From Cytophagales bacterium Alg240-R148 (lineage in GTDB: Bacteria > Bacteroidota > Bacteroidia > Cytophagales > Cyclobacteriaceae): DNA of 64,000 nt. Both the position numbers and the translations under genes were made by a program. Every line of letters begins with the position of its first letter. Position 1 is the stretch's first letter. The stretch is from positions 67,001 through 131,000 of the forward strand of contig LS999827.1 of NCBI GenBank assembly GCA_900537185.1, in the 5' to 3' direction. Positions 45,073 to 53,874 of this stretch are shown piece by piece. Below the pieces are notes generated by a model, which saw nothing but the letters and a program-made list of their open reading frames with translations, did not search any database and was not told where the DNA came from.

Positions 45073-46668
45073 ATGAAGAAATTCGCATTAATAATGGCCT
45101 TTGCAATGTCAGGGGTTAACGCGTTTGGACAAGGGGAGACTCAGGAAGCGCCGGAAAATTGGTTCAATTTAGATCCTGCAACAGACAAAGTACAGGGTAT
45201 AAGTACAGAAAAAGCCTATCAAACAATTTTAAAAGGAAAGCAAGGTCAAACCGTAATTGTGGCAGTAATTGATTCTGGCGTCGACACGAACCACGAAGAT
45301 TTAAAAGACATTATCTGGGTCAATGAGGGCGAAATACCTGGCAATGGAATTGACGATGACAAGAATGGATACATCGACGACATCCACGGGTGGAATTTTA
45401 TTGGCAATGCCAATGGTGAGAATATTTCCATTGATTCGTATGAACTGACCCGAGAATACGTGCGGTTAAAAAAGTACTTTGCTGACAAAGACACCCTTAA
45501 ATTGTCTAAAAAAGATGTAGAGTCCTTTAACGCATACAAAAAAATTAAAAAAAGCTTCGAATCGGACAAAAAGAAAAACCAAGCCCAATTCCAACAATTC
45601 AGTGGATTTGTTGCTGCTTATAGAAATGCACAGAGCAACTTAAAAAGTGAATTAAATGTCGAAGAGATTACGGACGAAGCTTTGGACACTTTGGACATCA
45701 GCAATCCTTCTTATGGACAATCGGTTCAAATCATGAAGGCAGCAAAAATGTATGGCTTAGATGACGAACAAATTGCTGAAGGAGAAAAATATTTTGACAA
45801 CCTTGTCAATTATGCCTACAACGAAGATTTTGATCCAAGAAGTTTGGTTGGAGACAATTATAGCGATGTGAACGAGCGCAGCTATGGCAACCCAGATGTA
45901 ATAGGATCTGATGCATCACATGGCACCCATGTTTCAGGAATCATTGCAGCGGTTAGAAACAATGGAATTGGTATTGACGGTATAAACGACAAGGTTAAAA
46001 TTATGGCCATTCGAGCAGTTCCCGATGGCGATGAAAGAGACAAGGATGTGGCCAATGCCATTTATTATGCAGTAGACAATGGAGCCAAAGTAATTAACAT
46101 GAGTTTCGGTAAAAGCTTCTCTCCTGAAAAAGCAGCAGTGGATAAAGCAGTTAAATACGCAGACAAAAAAGGTGTTATTTTAGTGCATGCTGCTGGTAAT
46201 AGCTCTAAAGACATTGATGTCAAAGACAATTTCCCTACAAGAAACTTTTCTAAAAAAGGATCTGCTGTATTGTGGATTGAAGTAGGTGCATCTTCATGGG
46301 GTGAAGGCGATAACTTTATCGGTAGTTTTTCAAATTACGGCAAAAAAACAGTAGACATATTTGCTCCGGGAGTGGACATCCAATCTACTACACCAGACAA
46401 TTCTTACAGCTCTTTCCAAGGAACTAGTATGGCCTCTCCAATGACGGCTGGATTGGCTGCATTGCTTATATCCTACTACCCTAATTTAAAACCTGCAGAT
46501 GTGGTTTCCATCATCATGCAAACAGGAAGAAAATTTGAAGGCTTAGAAGTAACGAAGCCAGGCAGCGAAGAAAAAATTAATTTTTCCGAATTGTCAAAAA
46601 CTGGAGGTATAATAAACGTTTATGAAGCGGTGAAAATGGCCGAAGGAATGAGTATAAAATCGAAATAA
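45073..46668 (+). CDS. Secreted subtilase (S8 family) with a large insert
   Basis: Protein of 531 residues with a signal peptide (MKKFALIMAFAMSGVNAFGQ). The catalytic triad is complete: Asp67 (VAVIDSGVDTNHEDL), His283 (DASHGTHVSG) and Ser452 (GTSMASPMTAG). The gap between Asp and His is about 216 residues compared with about 30 in subtilisin; the insert (about 90-275) is charged and helical with no recognised domain. No C-terminal sorting domain of the Por secretion type is visible, the protein ending in MSIKSK. It is followed by an intrinsic terminator. Confidence 0.92.
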   Translation: MKKFALIMAFAMSGVNAFGQGETQEAPENWFNLDPATDKVQGISTEKAYQTILKGKQGQTVIVAVIDSGVDTNHEDLKDIIWVNEGEIPGNGIDDDKNGYIDDIHGWNFIGNANGENISIDSYELTREYVRLKKYFADKDTLKLSKKDVESFNAYKKIKKSFESDKKKNQAQFQQFSGFVAAYRNAQSNLKSELNVEEITDEALDTLDISNPSYGQSVQIMKAAKMYGLDDEQIAEGEKYFDNLVNYAYNEDFDPRSLVGDNYSDVNERSYGNPDVIGSDASHGTHVSGIIAAVRNNGIGIDGINDKVKIMAIRAVPDGDERDKDVANAIYYAVDNGAKVINMSFGKSFSPEKAAVDKAVKYADKKGVILVHAAGNSSKDIDVKDNFPTRNFSKKGSAVLWIEVGASSWGEGDNFIGSFSNYGKKTVDIFAPGVDIQSTTPDNSYSSFQGTSMASPMTAGLAALLISYYPNLKPADVVSIIMQTGRKFEGLEVTKPGSEEKINFSELSKTGGIINVYEAVKMAEGMSIKSK

Positions 46669-46684
46669 TACACCAACAATATGT

Positions 46685-46715
46685 AAAAGCCTCAAGCAAT
46701 TGAGGCTTTTTTTTT
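46685..46715 (+). terminator. Intrinsic terminator after the subtilase
   Basis: AAAAGCCTCAA (46685-46695), loop GCAA, TTGAGGCTTTT (46700-46710), then T to 46715. The 11-bp stem with a T-tract 17 bp after the subtilase stop codon is a clear rho-independent terminator. Confidence 0.85.
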
Positions 46716-46763
46716 GACTTTTTTGTAAGAAACTAGACACGCCCACTACTCATCAATAAAAAA

Positions 46764-47396
46764 GTGTTTAGCATTCAGTCGTATAAAAAATCTTATAATG
46801 GAAGGACCATCCTATCCATTCCCAATTTAAACCTTACAACAGGTATTTATTGGATTAAAGGGGTAAATGGCTCCGGAAAGTCTACGTTATTCCAATCCAT
46901 TGCGCAATATATCCCACACCAAGGATATTTTACTTTAGATGCCATCAGGGGAGATCTTTCCTCTAGAATTTTTCTGAAAAAATTATCTTATAGTGAAGCA
47001 GAACCTCAATTCCCCCCTTTTCTAACCCAAAAAGAATTGTTGTTATTTACTGCACAATGCCGAGGTATAGATTTCAAATTAATGCAAGAATTGGCAGAAC
47101 TATTTTCTACAACGGATTATTGGAACAACCCAGTCCATACTTATTCTTCTGGAATGTTAAAAAAAACGGGGTTGATTATGGCTTTAGCAGGGAGGCAATC
47201 GCTAGTAATTTTAGATGAACCCTTCACCACCATCGATGATACAAGCAGAGATTTGTTAAAAAAACACATAAGAACTTCTCAGCAAAAAGATGGTACAATG
47301 TTTTTAATTTCCTCTCATGAGGATGCACAAGCCTATGCCCTGCCTTATACTGCTTCTTATGAAATTAAAAACCAACAACTGATTCTTTGCAAATGA
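46764..47396 (+). CDS. ABC transporter ATP-binding protein
   Basis: ATPase of 210 residues starting at a GTG (46764), the first usable start after an in-frame TAG. Walker A is GVNGSGKSTL (about 34-43); the signature is degenerate, YSSGMLKKTGLIMAL instead of LSGGQ; Walker B LVILDEPFTTID is present, as is the switch His in FLISSHEDAQA. It overlaps the permease by ATGA, so the two form a couple. No periplasmic substrate-binding protein is nearby, which suggests an exporter or an efflux pump of unknown substrate. Confidence 0.9.
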   Translation: MFSIQSYKKSYNGRTILSIPNLNLTTGIYWIKGVNGSGKSTLFQSIAQYIPHQGYFTLDAIRGDLSSRIFLKKLSYSEAEPQFPPFLTQKELLLFTAQCRGIDFKLMQELAELFSTTDYWNNPVHTYSSGMLKKTGLIMALAGRQSLVILDEPFTTIDDTSRDLLKKHIRTSQQKDGTMFLISSHEDAQAYALPYTASYEIKNQQLILCK

Positions 47397-48481
47397 ATTA
47401 CTTCTTAATCCAATCCATTGCTATTCCGTTTTACAAAAAAAACACAGGATTCTTCTTCGTTGTACTTTATGTTTGTTTTGGACTGATTCGTTCCAATGAA
47501 CACATTGCTTTTGCCAATTTATTGGCCCAACAACCTCGGCTAACTGTGGTTGTTTTAATTTGTTGGGTATTTTATTTTATTTTAGTGCAACAATCTCTAT
47601 CCAAAACCCTGCATAGTAGTTCTTATGTTTTTTTTAGGCAAATAGCGCTACTAAAAAAAGCGCCCAGACTGCTTCAATTGTTTCCAACAGCCCTGGTAAT
47701 TGCCCTACCTCCAACCGCTTATGGTTGTTTCCTCCTCCTTTTTTCTATACAGCAAAAAGGCTTATATTCAGCAGGTATTCTTGTTGTATTTTTGTTAGTG
47801 AGTATGATTGGTGTTGCCTACTACCTGTCGTGGAGGGTAACATCTCCCTTAAATGGGAAAAACTCCAACCAAAGGAAGTACCCTGTAAAATTACAATTCA
47901 ATAAACCTTGGTACACTTGGTATCTGTTTTCAATTATGGATAATGGTAAATTGCTGTTTTGGATGACCAAATTATTAAGCTGTGCCCTGTTGCTTGCTAT
48001 TTACAGGTTGTACCCCACCGGAACCTACGACCAAAGATTGTTATTACTAGGAATTTTATTTGCGGGGTATTCCCAAATAATGTTGGTTTTTGACTTTTGG
48101 CAATTCAACCAACAATACAATGTGCTGCAGCTTATGGGGCTACAAAAGCAGTACAGGTCAAGACAACAATTGTTTTTTTTCATTGTAGCGGTAATTCCTG
48201 AGCTGATTATTATCATTTATTTTCACCCACCCAACTTAGCTTATATTCTCGTACCAGGAAATGCTCTATTTCTTGTGAGCTTGTTGTTTTCTACTTTTAC
48301 ATGGATTAGAAAAGTGCACCCAGATAGAGAGGCTTTGTCTAAAACCTCTTTTTACTTAGGGGCCATTCATTTAATTGCCATCCTTTTTGGCATTCCTGGG
48401 TGGGGCTTGGCCTTATTGCACGGGGCATGGTCCTATTTCACCTCCCGTTCTACTCCTTACCACCGCAGCGAAAAGCTATGA
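47393..48481 (+). CDS. Polytopic membrane protein, probable ABC permease
   Basis: Protein of 362 residues with about eight to ten hydrophobic spans (for example LVICWVFYFILV, ALVIALPPTAYGCFLLLF, AGILVVFLLVSMIGVAYYL, AVIPELIIIIYF). No domain is recognised and the sequence diverges from known permeases. I used the ATG at 47393 (overlapping the TGA of the ATPase). It is rich in Tyr, Phe and Gln. Its position directly after an ABC ATPase with 4 bp overlap makes it the likely membrane partner. Confidence 0.72.
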   Translation: MNYFLIQSIAIPFYKKNTGFFFVVLYVCFGLIRSNEHIAFANLLAQQPRLTVVVLICWVFYFILVQQSLSKTLHSSSYVFFRQIALLKKAPRLLQLFPTALVIALPPTAYGCFLLLFSIQQKGLYSAGILVVFLLVSMIGVAYYLSWRVTSPLNGKNSNQRKYPVKLQFNKPWYTWYLFSIMDNGKLLFWMTKLLSCALLLAIYRLYPTGTYDQRLLLLGILFAGYSQIMLVFDFWQFNQQYNVLQLMGLQKQYRSRQQLFFFIVAVIPELIIIIYFHPPNLAYILVPGNALFLVSLLFSTFTWIRKVHPDREALSKTSFYLGAIHLIAILFGIPGWGLALLHGAWSYFTSRSTPYHRSEKL

Positions 48482-48528
48482 TTGAAGTCATATTTTAGTC
48501 GGGATCAATCCTATAATTTGCAAAAAAA

Positions 48529-50313
48529 ATGACGGATATTATGATAGGTAACAGCAACCAACACTCTTTTCATATACCGGTTATGGGTACCGGCTACACT
48601 ATTGACACCCCTTTAAAAGTTGCACATTTGGGCATTTCTTCCGTAATATCAATACTAGACGACCAGTTAATAGAATCCATCCGAGAAGTGTATTCCAAAA
48701 AACTCGCGGTACCCTTTACAGGTATATCGGCAAAATCCGAAGACCACCGCGCCCGTAGAATAACCGAGTACCTCAATTTAATTGACCATACTGTCCAGGA
48801 AAAAATGGCGGAGCTTATACAGTCGTTTAATGAAAAGAAAGAAGATATTCTGACTTATTTCAGTATGCTCCCTAATAAGCACCAACTAATAGAGGAGTTC
48901 AAAAAAAGAATACAACTAGGCAATGCGGCTGCCACCTCTACCTGGTTAAAAACAGTTCTTCAACCGGGATCCATTGATGTCAACATTATGACCAAGCTAG
49001 ACAGGCCTAGTGAGGATAAAAAAAACGCTGCAACACCGGCCCACAATGAAGCCCATGCCGCCCTTAGAGGTTTTGCCAAAAGCTCCTTGCATGCATCCAT
49101 AATTCTTTCGGCAGGTCTTAACCCTAGATTGTTTAGTTACTTTGAAGAATTTGAAGATTTTTACCCCAATAGAAATGGGGATATCAATAAAAAGATTATC
49201 ATTAAGGTGAGCGACTATCGCTCCGCTTTAATCCAGGGTAAATTCTTCGCAAAAAAGGGCATTTGGGTATCTGAATTTCGAATTGAATCTGGTTTGAATT
49301 GTGGTGGGCATGCCTTTGCCACTGAAGGACACTTAATGGGGCCCATTTTAAATGAATTCAAGAACAACCGCGAAGAATTAAAGGAAACTTTATTTGGAAT
49401 CTGCAAAGATGCTTTGGGAAACAAAGGGAAAACCGTTCCAAATAAAGCACCCATTCAAAAAATTACTGCACAAGGCGGTGTAGGAACTTCGGAAGAGCAC
49501 CAATTTCTAATCCAGCATTACGGACTGGATTCAGTAGGTTGGGGAACACCATTTTTATTGGTCCCTGAAGCGACTTCAGTGGATTCTGCAACTTTAAACT
49601 TACTTGCAAAGGCCAAAGAAAAAGACTTATACCTCAGCGATATTTCTCCATTGGGTGTGCCTTTTAATAACATACGGGGCAATAGCAAAGACATCGAGAA
49701 AGAGCAGTTAATTGCGCAAGACAAACCTGGTAGTTCTTGCCCTAAAAAACACCTAGCATTGAGCAAAGACGCCAATGGCAACAGTACCTGTACTGCTTCT
49801 AGTAAATACCAGAAAACAGCAATTGAAGCGTTACAAAATCAAGGGTTGCCCCCCCATGTTTTAGAACAAAAAATAAAAGCGGTTACAGTAAAATCTTGCA
49901 TTTGTGTTGGACTAGCAGCTTCTACACTGGACCTGTACCACGCTGCCAATAAAAAACTTAGCAATAAAGTAACAATTTGTCCAGGGCCCAATTTGGCTTA
50001 TTTCAACCGATCTGTTTCTTTAAAATCTATGGTAGACCACATTTACGGTAGGGCCAATGTTTTAGCCGATGCCAACCGCCCTAATATGTTCATCAAAGAA
50101 TTGAAAATGTACATCGATTATTTTAAAAACAAAGTCGAAAAACCAATAGATGGTGTAGATAAAAAGCAACAGCAAAAAATTGATGCTTTCAAAAACAACT
50201 TAAAAGAAGGGATTGAGTATTACAACCAACTTTTCCAAGAATCTAAAAACAATTTAGATGCAGTAAAAAAACAAACATTAACTGCTTTGAAAACACTGCA
50301 AACATCGCTTTAA
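48529..50313 (+). CDS. Cysteine-rich protein distantly related to nitronate monooxygenases
   Basis: Protein of 594 residues whose name I do not know. Its shape suggests a divergent TIM-barrel FMN enzyme of the nitronate monooxygenase/enoyl-reductase group: an opening IPVMGTGYTIDTPLKVA (17-32), a phosphate-binding-like AQGGVGTSEEHQ (314-325) followed by YGLDSVGWGTPFLL (331-344), then DISPLGVPFNNIRG (371-384), which matches the 'SP.G.P.R.I' stretch after the last strand in that family. Additional Cys residues stand at 258 (LNCGGHAFA), 404, 421, 457, 459 (KSCICVGLA) and 484 (TICPGPN). The C-terminal 100 residues are helical. Cysteine placement suggests a metal or Fe-S site. Partner genes: an ABC pair 47 bp upstream. 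Function is not assigned. Confidence 0.55.
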   Translation: MTDIMIGNSNQHSFHIPVMGTGYTIDTPLKVAHLGISSVISILDDQLIESIREVYSKKLAVPFTGISAKSEDHRARRITEYLNLIDHTVQEKMAELIQSFNEKKEDILTYFSMLPNKHQLIEEFKKRIQLGNAAATSTWLKTVLQPGSIDVNIMTKLDRPSEDKKNAATPAHNEAHAALRGFAKSSLHASIILSAGLNPRLFSYFEEFEDFYPNRNGDINKKIIIKVSDYRSALIQGKFFAKKGIWVSEFRIESGLNCGGHAFATEGHLMGPILNEFKNNREELKETLFGICKDALGNKGKTVPNKAPIQKITAQGGVGTSEEHQFLIQHYGLDSVGWGTPFLLVPEATSVDSATLNLLAKAKEKDLYLSDISPLGVPFNNIRGNSKDIEKEQLIAQDKPGSSCPKKHLALSKDANGNSTCTASSKYQKTAIEALQNQGLPPHVLEQKIKAVTVKSCICVGLAASTLDLYHAANKKLSNKVTICPGPNLAYFNRSVSLKSMVDHIYGRANVLADANRPNMFIKELKMYIDYFKNKVEKPIDGVDKKQQQKIDAFKNNLKEGIEYYNQLFQESKNNLDAVKKQTLTALKTLQTSL

Positions 50314-50320
50314 ATAGAAT

Positions 50321-50355
50321 CCCTAGTTCCTGAAGATATATTTAAGGAACTAGGG
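50321..50355. repeat. 11-bp inverted repeat between convergent genes
   Basis: CCCTAGTTCCT (50321-50331) and AGGAACTAGGG (50345-50355) with a 13-nt loop. It covers the stop codon (50342-50344) of the minus-strand kinase gene. It has no strong T-tract on either side, so it may be an mRNA-stabilising hairpin or a weak terminator. Confidence 0.6.
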
Positions 50356-52096
50356 GTAACTCTACTACAAAAGTACTCCCTCGGTGCACTTCGCTGTAAA
50401 AGCGAACCGCGCCATTCAGTTTTTCCACTGCATTTTTTAAAATATACAAGCCAAGACCCGACCCTTGTGTGATGTCGTTGGCTCTAAAAAACATAGTGAA
50501 TATTTTTTCCTGGTGTTTTTTATCAATACCGATACCGTTGTCTTCTACCCTTATAACAAGTTGCCCGTTGTTCTGCTTAATGGATACATGGCAAAAGGGG
50601 TCAATATCATTGCGAGCATATTTAATTGCATTTTCGATTAAATTTTGAATGATGGTATTGATCGTACTTTTGTCAGACTCAAAAAAGAGTGCTTCTTCAA
50701 CGTTAATAATAAAGTTTATTTTTTGATGCACCGGAAAATAACTGTACATCCCAATGCAATCCTCAATAATTGACTCAAACTGAATCGGTTCTGGTACCAA
50801 TTTCATTTCTTTAATCCTTGTCAGGTTAATGAAATCAATAATTATTTCGTTCAATCGCATGATTTGGTCGTTGTAGAGTGCAAAATACTGCAACGCCTTT
50901 GGTTCATCCACCTCCATTTTGACCACATTGTAAAGACCCATCAAGGAGGTAATCGGCCCCCTTAAATCATGAGAAACTTTGTATACAAAATTGTCCAATT
51001 CTGCATTTTTTTTCTCAATCTCTTTATTTTTCTCTTGCTGTATTTTGCTTTCCCTTTCCAACACTTCTACTTTAGACAAAGAGCTAATGCTCTTAATCAT
51101 AGTTTTGGTTTCTTTGGAAGCCAGGTATCTATAATGGTATAAATGTTTCTCTAAATGATGCAAAGCAGCAGGCATATCCCCATTGTCTTTGCTCATCAAG
51201 TATAAATTGTAATGTGCTTTATTAATAATTAGATGAAAAGAAGGACCAGCCTCATTTTGCACCACCTTCTCAAAAAAATACTTGGCCTTATCATTATTAT
51301 TTTGAAGCATATTCAGCTCACCCATCTTGTTGTAAACCATGGCCTCTCCTTCCAAGGTTTTCAATTCTAAATGGATGGAAAGTGCCTTCTCGAATAATGT
51401 TTGTGCTGCTTGATAGGCCCCTAATTTAAGCTGGATTTTTCCTTTTCCATACAAGGCAAATGCTTCTCCTCTCTTATCTCCTGTTTGTTTTTTTAATGCA
51501 ATGCTTTCATCAATCGCCTTTTCGGCTTCCTCCAATTTATTGTCCCGTAAAAAAAGCCCCGACAGAGGATTCAACGCATTGGACTTTCCATTCAAATCTC
51601 CAATGGCTTCGCTTAGTTCAATGGAGTGTAAATATGCCTTTCGTGCTTTGTCATAATCCTTGAATATTTCGTAAATACTCCCCAATGCCTTTTGAGCCTT
51701 GGATTGACCTGCTTTGTCATGCGCCAACTTAAAAAGCTCGTAGGCCTTAATTAAATACTGAATTCCAAGGTGGTAATCATCCGTTTTATAACAAACACTA
51801 CCTTGACTGTATAATAAAATCGCTTCAAAATGGGGCATACCTGCAGAAGGTAAAATTAAATTGGCTTTTGCAACTGTAATTTTAACCTGTTCGTAGTCCG
51901 AATCGATCATTTGAAAAAATGCCAAATACGCACAACAAGCAAATTGACCAAATGGATCCTTTTCCCTTTGGCATTCTCGTAATGTTTCCTTTGTTAACTT
52001 TAAGGCACTTCCAATATCCACCACTCTTAACTCCATGGCCTTTTTCAATGCCGTTTCGTATTGTTGTAGTGCTTTTTGATCTGCAGTTTCAGCCAT
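50342..52096 (-). CDS. Soluble TPR-histidine kinase
   Basis: Protein of 584 residues without signal peptide or membrane span. Residues about 10-330 hold TPR-like repeats (for example KAQKALGSIYEIFKDYDKARKAYL, FALYGKGKIQLKLGAYQAAQ), a coiled-coil linker follows (EVLERESKIQQEKNKEIEKK), then HisKA with the phosphoacceptor His376 (VYKVSHDLRGP), and a HATPase with the N-box NLIENAIKYARN, G1-box VEDNGIGID and G2 GSGLGLYI. It should be an active cytosolic kinase whose TPRs sense protein partners. No response regulator is adjacent. Many Cytophagales have this TPR-kinase type in large number. Confidence 0.9.
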   Translation of the reverse strand: MAETADQKALQQYETALKKAMELRVVDIGSALKLTKETLRECQREKDPFGQFACCAYLAFFQMIDSDYEQVKITVAKANLILPSAGMPHFEAILLYSQGSVCYKTDDYHLGIQYLIKAYELFKLAHDKAGQSKAQKALGSIYEIFKDYDKARKAYLHSIELSEAIGDLNGKSNALNPLSGLFLRDNKLEEAEKAIDESIALKKQTGDKRGEAFALYGKGKIQLKLGAYQAAQTLFEKALSIHLELKTLEGEAMVYNKMGELNMLQNNNDKAKYFFEKVVQNEAGPSFHLIINKAHYNLYLMSKDNGDMPAALHHLEKHLYHYRYLASKETKTMIKSISSLSKVEVLERESKIQQEKNKEIEKKNAELDNFVYKVSHDLRGPITSLMGLYNVVKMEVDEPKALQYFALYNDQIMRLNEIIIDFINLTRIKEMKLVPEPIQFESIIEDCIGMYSYFPVHQKINFIINVEEALFFESDKSTINTIIQNLIENAIKYARNDIDPFCHVSIKQNNGQLVIRVEDNGIGIDKKHQEKIFTMFFRANDITQGSGLGLYILKNAVEKLNGAVRFYSEVHRGSTFVVELPLVP

Positions 52097-52219
52097 TTTT
52101 CAAAATTATTGAGCGAACTCAAAAATATACATTACATTTTGGTATTAAAAATCAAGAAGGCTTACTGGTACATTTTATTCAATTTACAGAAGCGATAACT
52201 TTTAATTGCAGTAATAATT

Positions 52220-52309
52220 GAGTATCTTCCTTCGAGACGTTAAACTATTTGCTGAGCTTCCAACACCGTCGGGTACTGAGTAATTTTCTCAGTACTTCGA
52301 TACTCAGCA
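52220..52309. repeat. Palindrome-rich intergenic element (degenerate REP-like)
   Basis: Three nested or competing inverted pairs: GAGTATC (52220-52226) with GATACTC (52299-52305); TGCTGAG (52250-52256) with CTCAGCA (52303-52309); and GTACTGAG (52273-52280) with CTCAGTAC (52288-52295), loop TAATTTT. The right end, ACTTCGATACTCAGCATTTT, resembles the dispersed 'ttcga...ctcag' palindromic repeats found in many Bacteroidota intergenic spacers. Only one copy is seen in this window. Confidence 0.55.
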
Positions 52310-52360
52310 TTTTTTCATAGACACATTTTTTTGTACTTTGCTCTTTCAAAACCTACTACT

Positions 52361-53836
52361 ATGAAAAAACAATTTCTCGCTATTTTAATAGCTTGTCCAT
52401 TTTTCTTAATGGCGCAAACAGACCAAGAAAAAACGGACGCAACAGTTTCCAAAAGTACCATTGAGGGACACATTAATTTTTTAGCTTCTGATGAGCTCAG
52501 AGGCAGAGACACCGGTTCACCAGAGTTGAACATTGCCGCACGGTATTTGGCGTCCACCTTCAAGAGATTTGGAGTTAAACCAGTACCAGGAGCTACTGGC
52601 GATGGTTATTTCCAACAAGTTCCTATGAAAAAAACAACTCCAGCAACCACAGCAAGCATCCAAATTGGAGACAAATCATTTAAATTACTCGACAACTTAT
52701 TAGTAATTGATGGGCAAGAAGGCAACTGGGATAAAGACATTGTTTTCTTGGGTTATGGTCTGAAAAACGACTACAATGGAAAAGATGTAAAGGACAAAAT
52801 TGTTTTTGTTAGAGGAGGCACAGCGGAAGATTCCAACCCGCGAAGCATGTTCGTCAATTCTAAAGAAAAAAAGGATTTGGCCAAACAAAATGGAGCCGTT
52901 GCCTTGGTCGAATTTTATAATTCCAAACAAATGAACTGGCAAATGTTGGTAAACTATTTGCACAAACCACAATTGATTGTGGACGATTCCAAAGAAGACA
53001 ATTTCAACTATCTGTGGTTAAAGGATATTGAGAATTTAGAGGTAGAATTCATTTCCAAAGCTAAAAAAGCAAAAGCAAAACTCTCCATTGAAGGCATTAG
53101 TAGCCTTTCGGTAGATACCAAAAACGTAGTGGGAATGGTAGAAGGTACGGACCCTAAACTCAAAGACGAATTTGTAATCTACAGCGCCCATTATGACCAC
53201 GTTGGTATTGGCAAACCAAATGCAGAAGGAGATTCAATATTTAACGGTACGCGCGACAATGCCATTGGGTCCATTACCGTTTTAAGTGCCGCTGAAAATT
53301 TGGCTAAATACCCCACCAAAAGATCGGCATTGTTTATTCTTTTTACAGGAGAAGAAAAAGGTTTGTTAGGCTCAAAATGGTATGCCAACCACCCATTACT
53401 TCCTTTGAACAAAATGGTATACTGCTTTAATAGTGACAATGGCGGGTATAACGACACCAAAGTAGCTACTATTATAGGATTAAAAAGAACCACTGTGGAC
53501 CACCACATTAAAAAGGCTTGCACCACTTACGGTCTGGAAGCCATTGATGATCCTGCCCCAGAACAAGGTCTATTTGATCGCTCGGATAATGTTAGTTTTG
53601 CTGCCAAAGGTGTTCCTGCACCAACGTTTAGTTTGGGGTTTAGGTCATTTGATGCTGAAATCATGAAATACTACCACCAAGTGACGGACAATCCCAATAC
53701 GGTGGACTACGATTACTTATTTAAATTTTTCAGTTCCTATGTTTTGGCTTGTCGCTTAATCGGTAACGACCCCACTACTCCATTCTGGGTGGAAGGGGAC
53801 AAATACTACGAAGCAGGTAAAAATTTATACAAATAA
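52361..53836 (+). CDS. M28 family metallopeptidase
   Basis: Exported zinc aminopeptidase of 491 residues. The ATG at 52361 gives a signal peptide (MKKQFLAILIACPFFLMAQ); a TTG ten codons upstream would spoil it. A PA-like insert lies near 130-230. The M28 metal ligands are recognisable: His and Asp in YSAHYDHVGIG, Asp in NGTRDNAIGS (bridging Asp), Glu in TGEEKGLLGS, Asp in FNSDNGG, and the distal His in YYHQVTDNP. The GTRDNAIGS replaces the more usual GADDNASG, a mild divergence. It is probably periplasmic or surface-exposed. Ends in a terminator shared with coaX. Confidence 0.92.
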   Translation: MKKQFLAILIACPFFLMAQTDQEKTDATVSKSTIEGHINFLASDELRGRDTGSPELNIAARYLASTFKRFGVKPVPGATGDGYFQQVPMKKTTPATTASIQIGDKSFKLLDNLLVIDGQEGNWDKDIVFLGYGLKNDYNGKDVKDKIVFVRGGTAEDSNPRSMFVNSKEKKDLAKQNGAVALVEFYNSKQMNWQMLVNYLHKPQLIVDDSKEDNFNYLWLKDIENLEVEFISKAKKAKAKLSIEGISSLSVDTKNVVGMVEGTDPKLKDEFVIYSAHYDHVGIGKPNAEGDSIFNGTRDNAIGSITVLSAAENLAKYPTKRSALFILFTGEEKGLLGSKWYANHPLLPLNKMVYCFNSDNGGYNDTKVATIIGLKRTTVDHHIKKACTTYGLEAIDDPAPEQGLFDRSDNVSFAAKGVPAPTFSLGFRSFDAEIMKYYHQVTDNPNTVDYDYLFKFFSSYVLACRLIGNDPTTPFWVEGDKYYEAGKNLYK

Positions 53837-53844
53837 AAATGACT

Positions 53845-53874
53845 CCCACTCCTCCTCCAGGAGTGGGTTTTATT
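53845..53874. terminator. Terminator between M28 peptidase and coaX
   Basis: CCCACTCCT (53845-53853), loop CCTCC, AGGAGTGGG (53859-53867), then TTTTATT on the plus strand. On the minus strand the exit side is ATTTTTATTT. It overlaps the last codon of coaX, so it works as a compact bidirectional terminator. Confidence 0.75.

Noticed and set aside
53170-53300. Inactive M28 peptidase because GADDNASG is GTRDNAIGS
   Set aside because: The metal-bridging Asp itself is retained and all other ligands are present, so loss of activity cannot be claimed.
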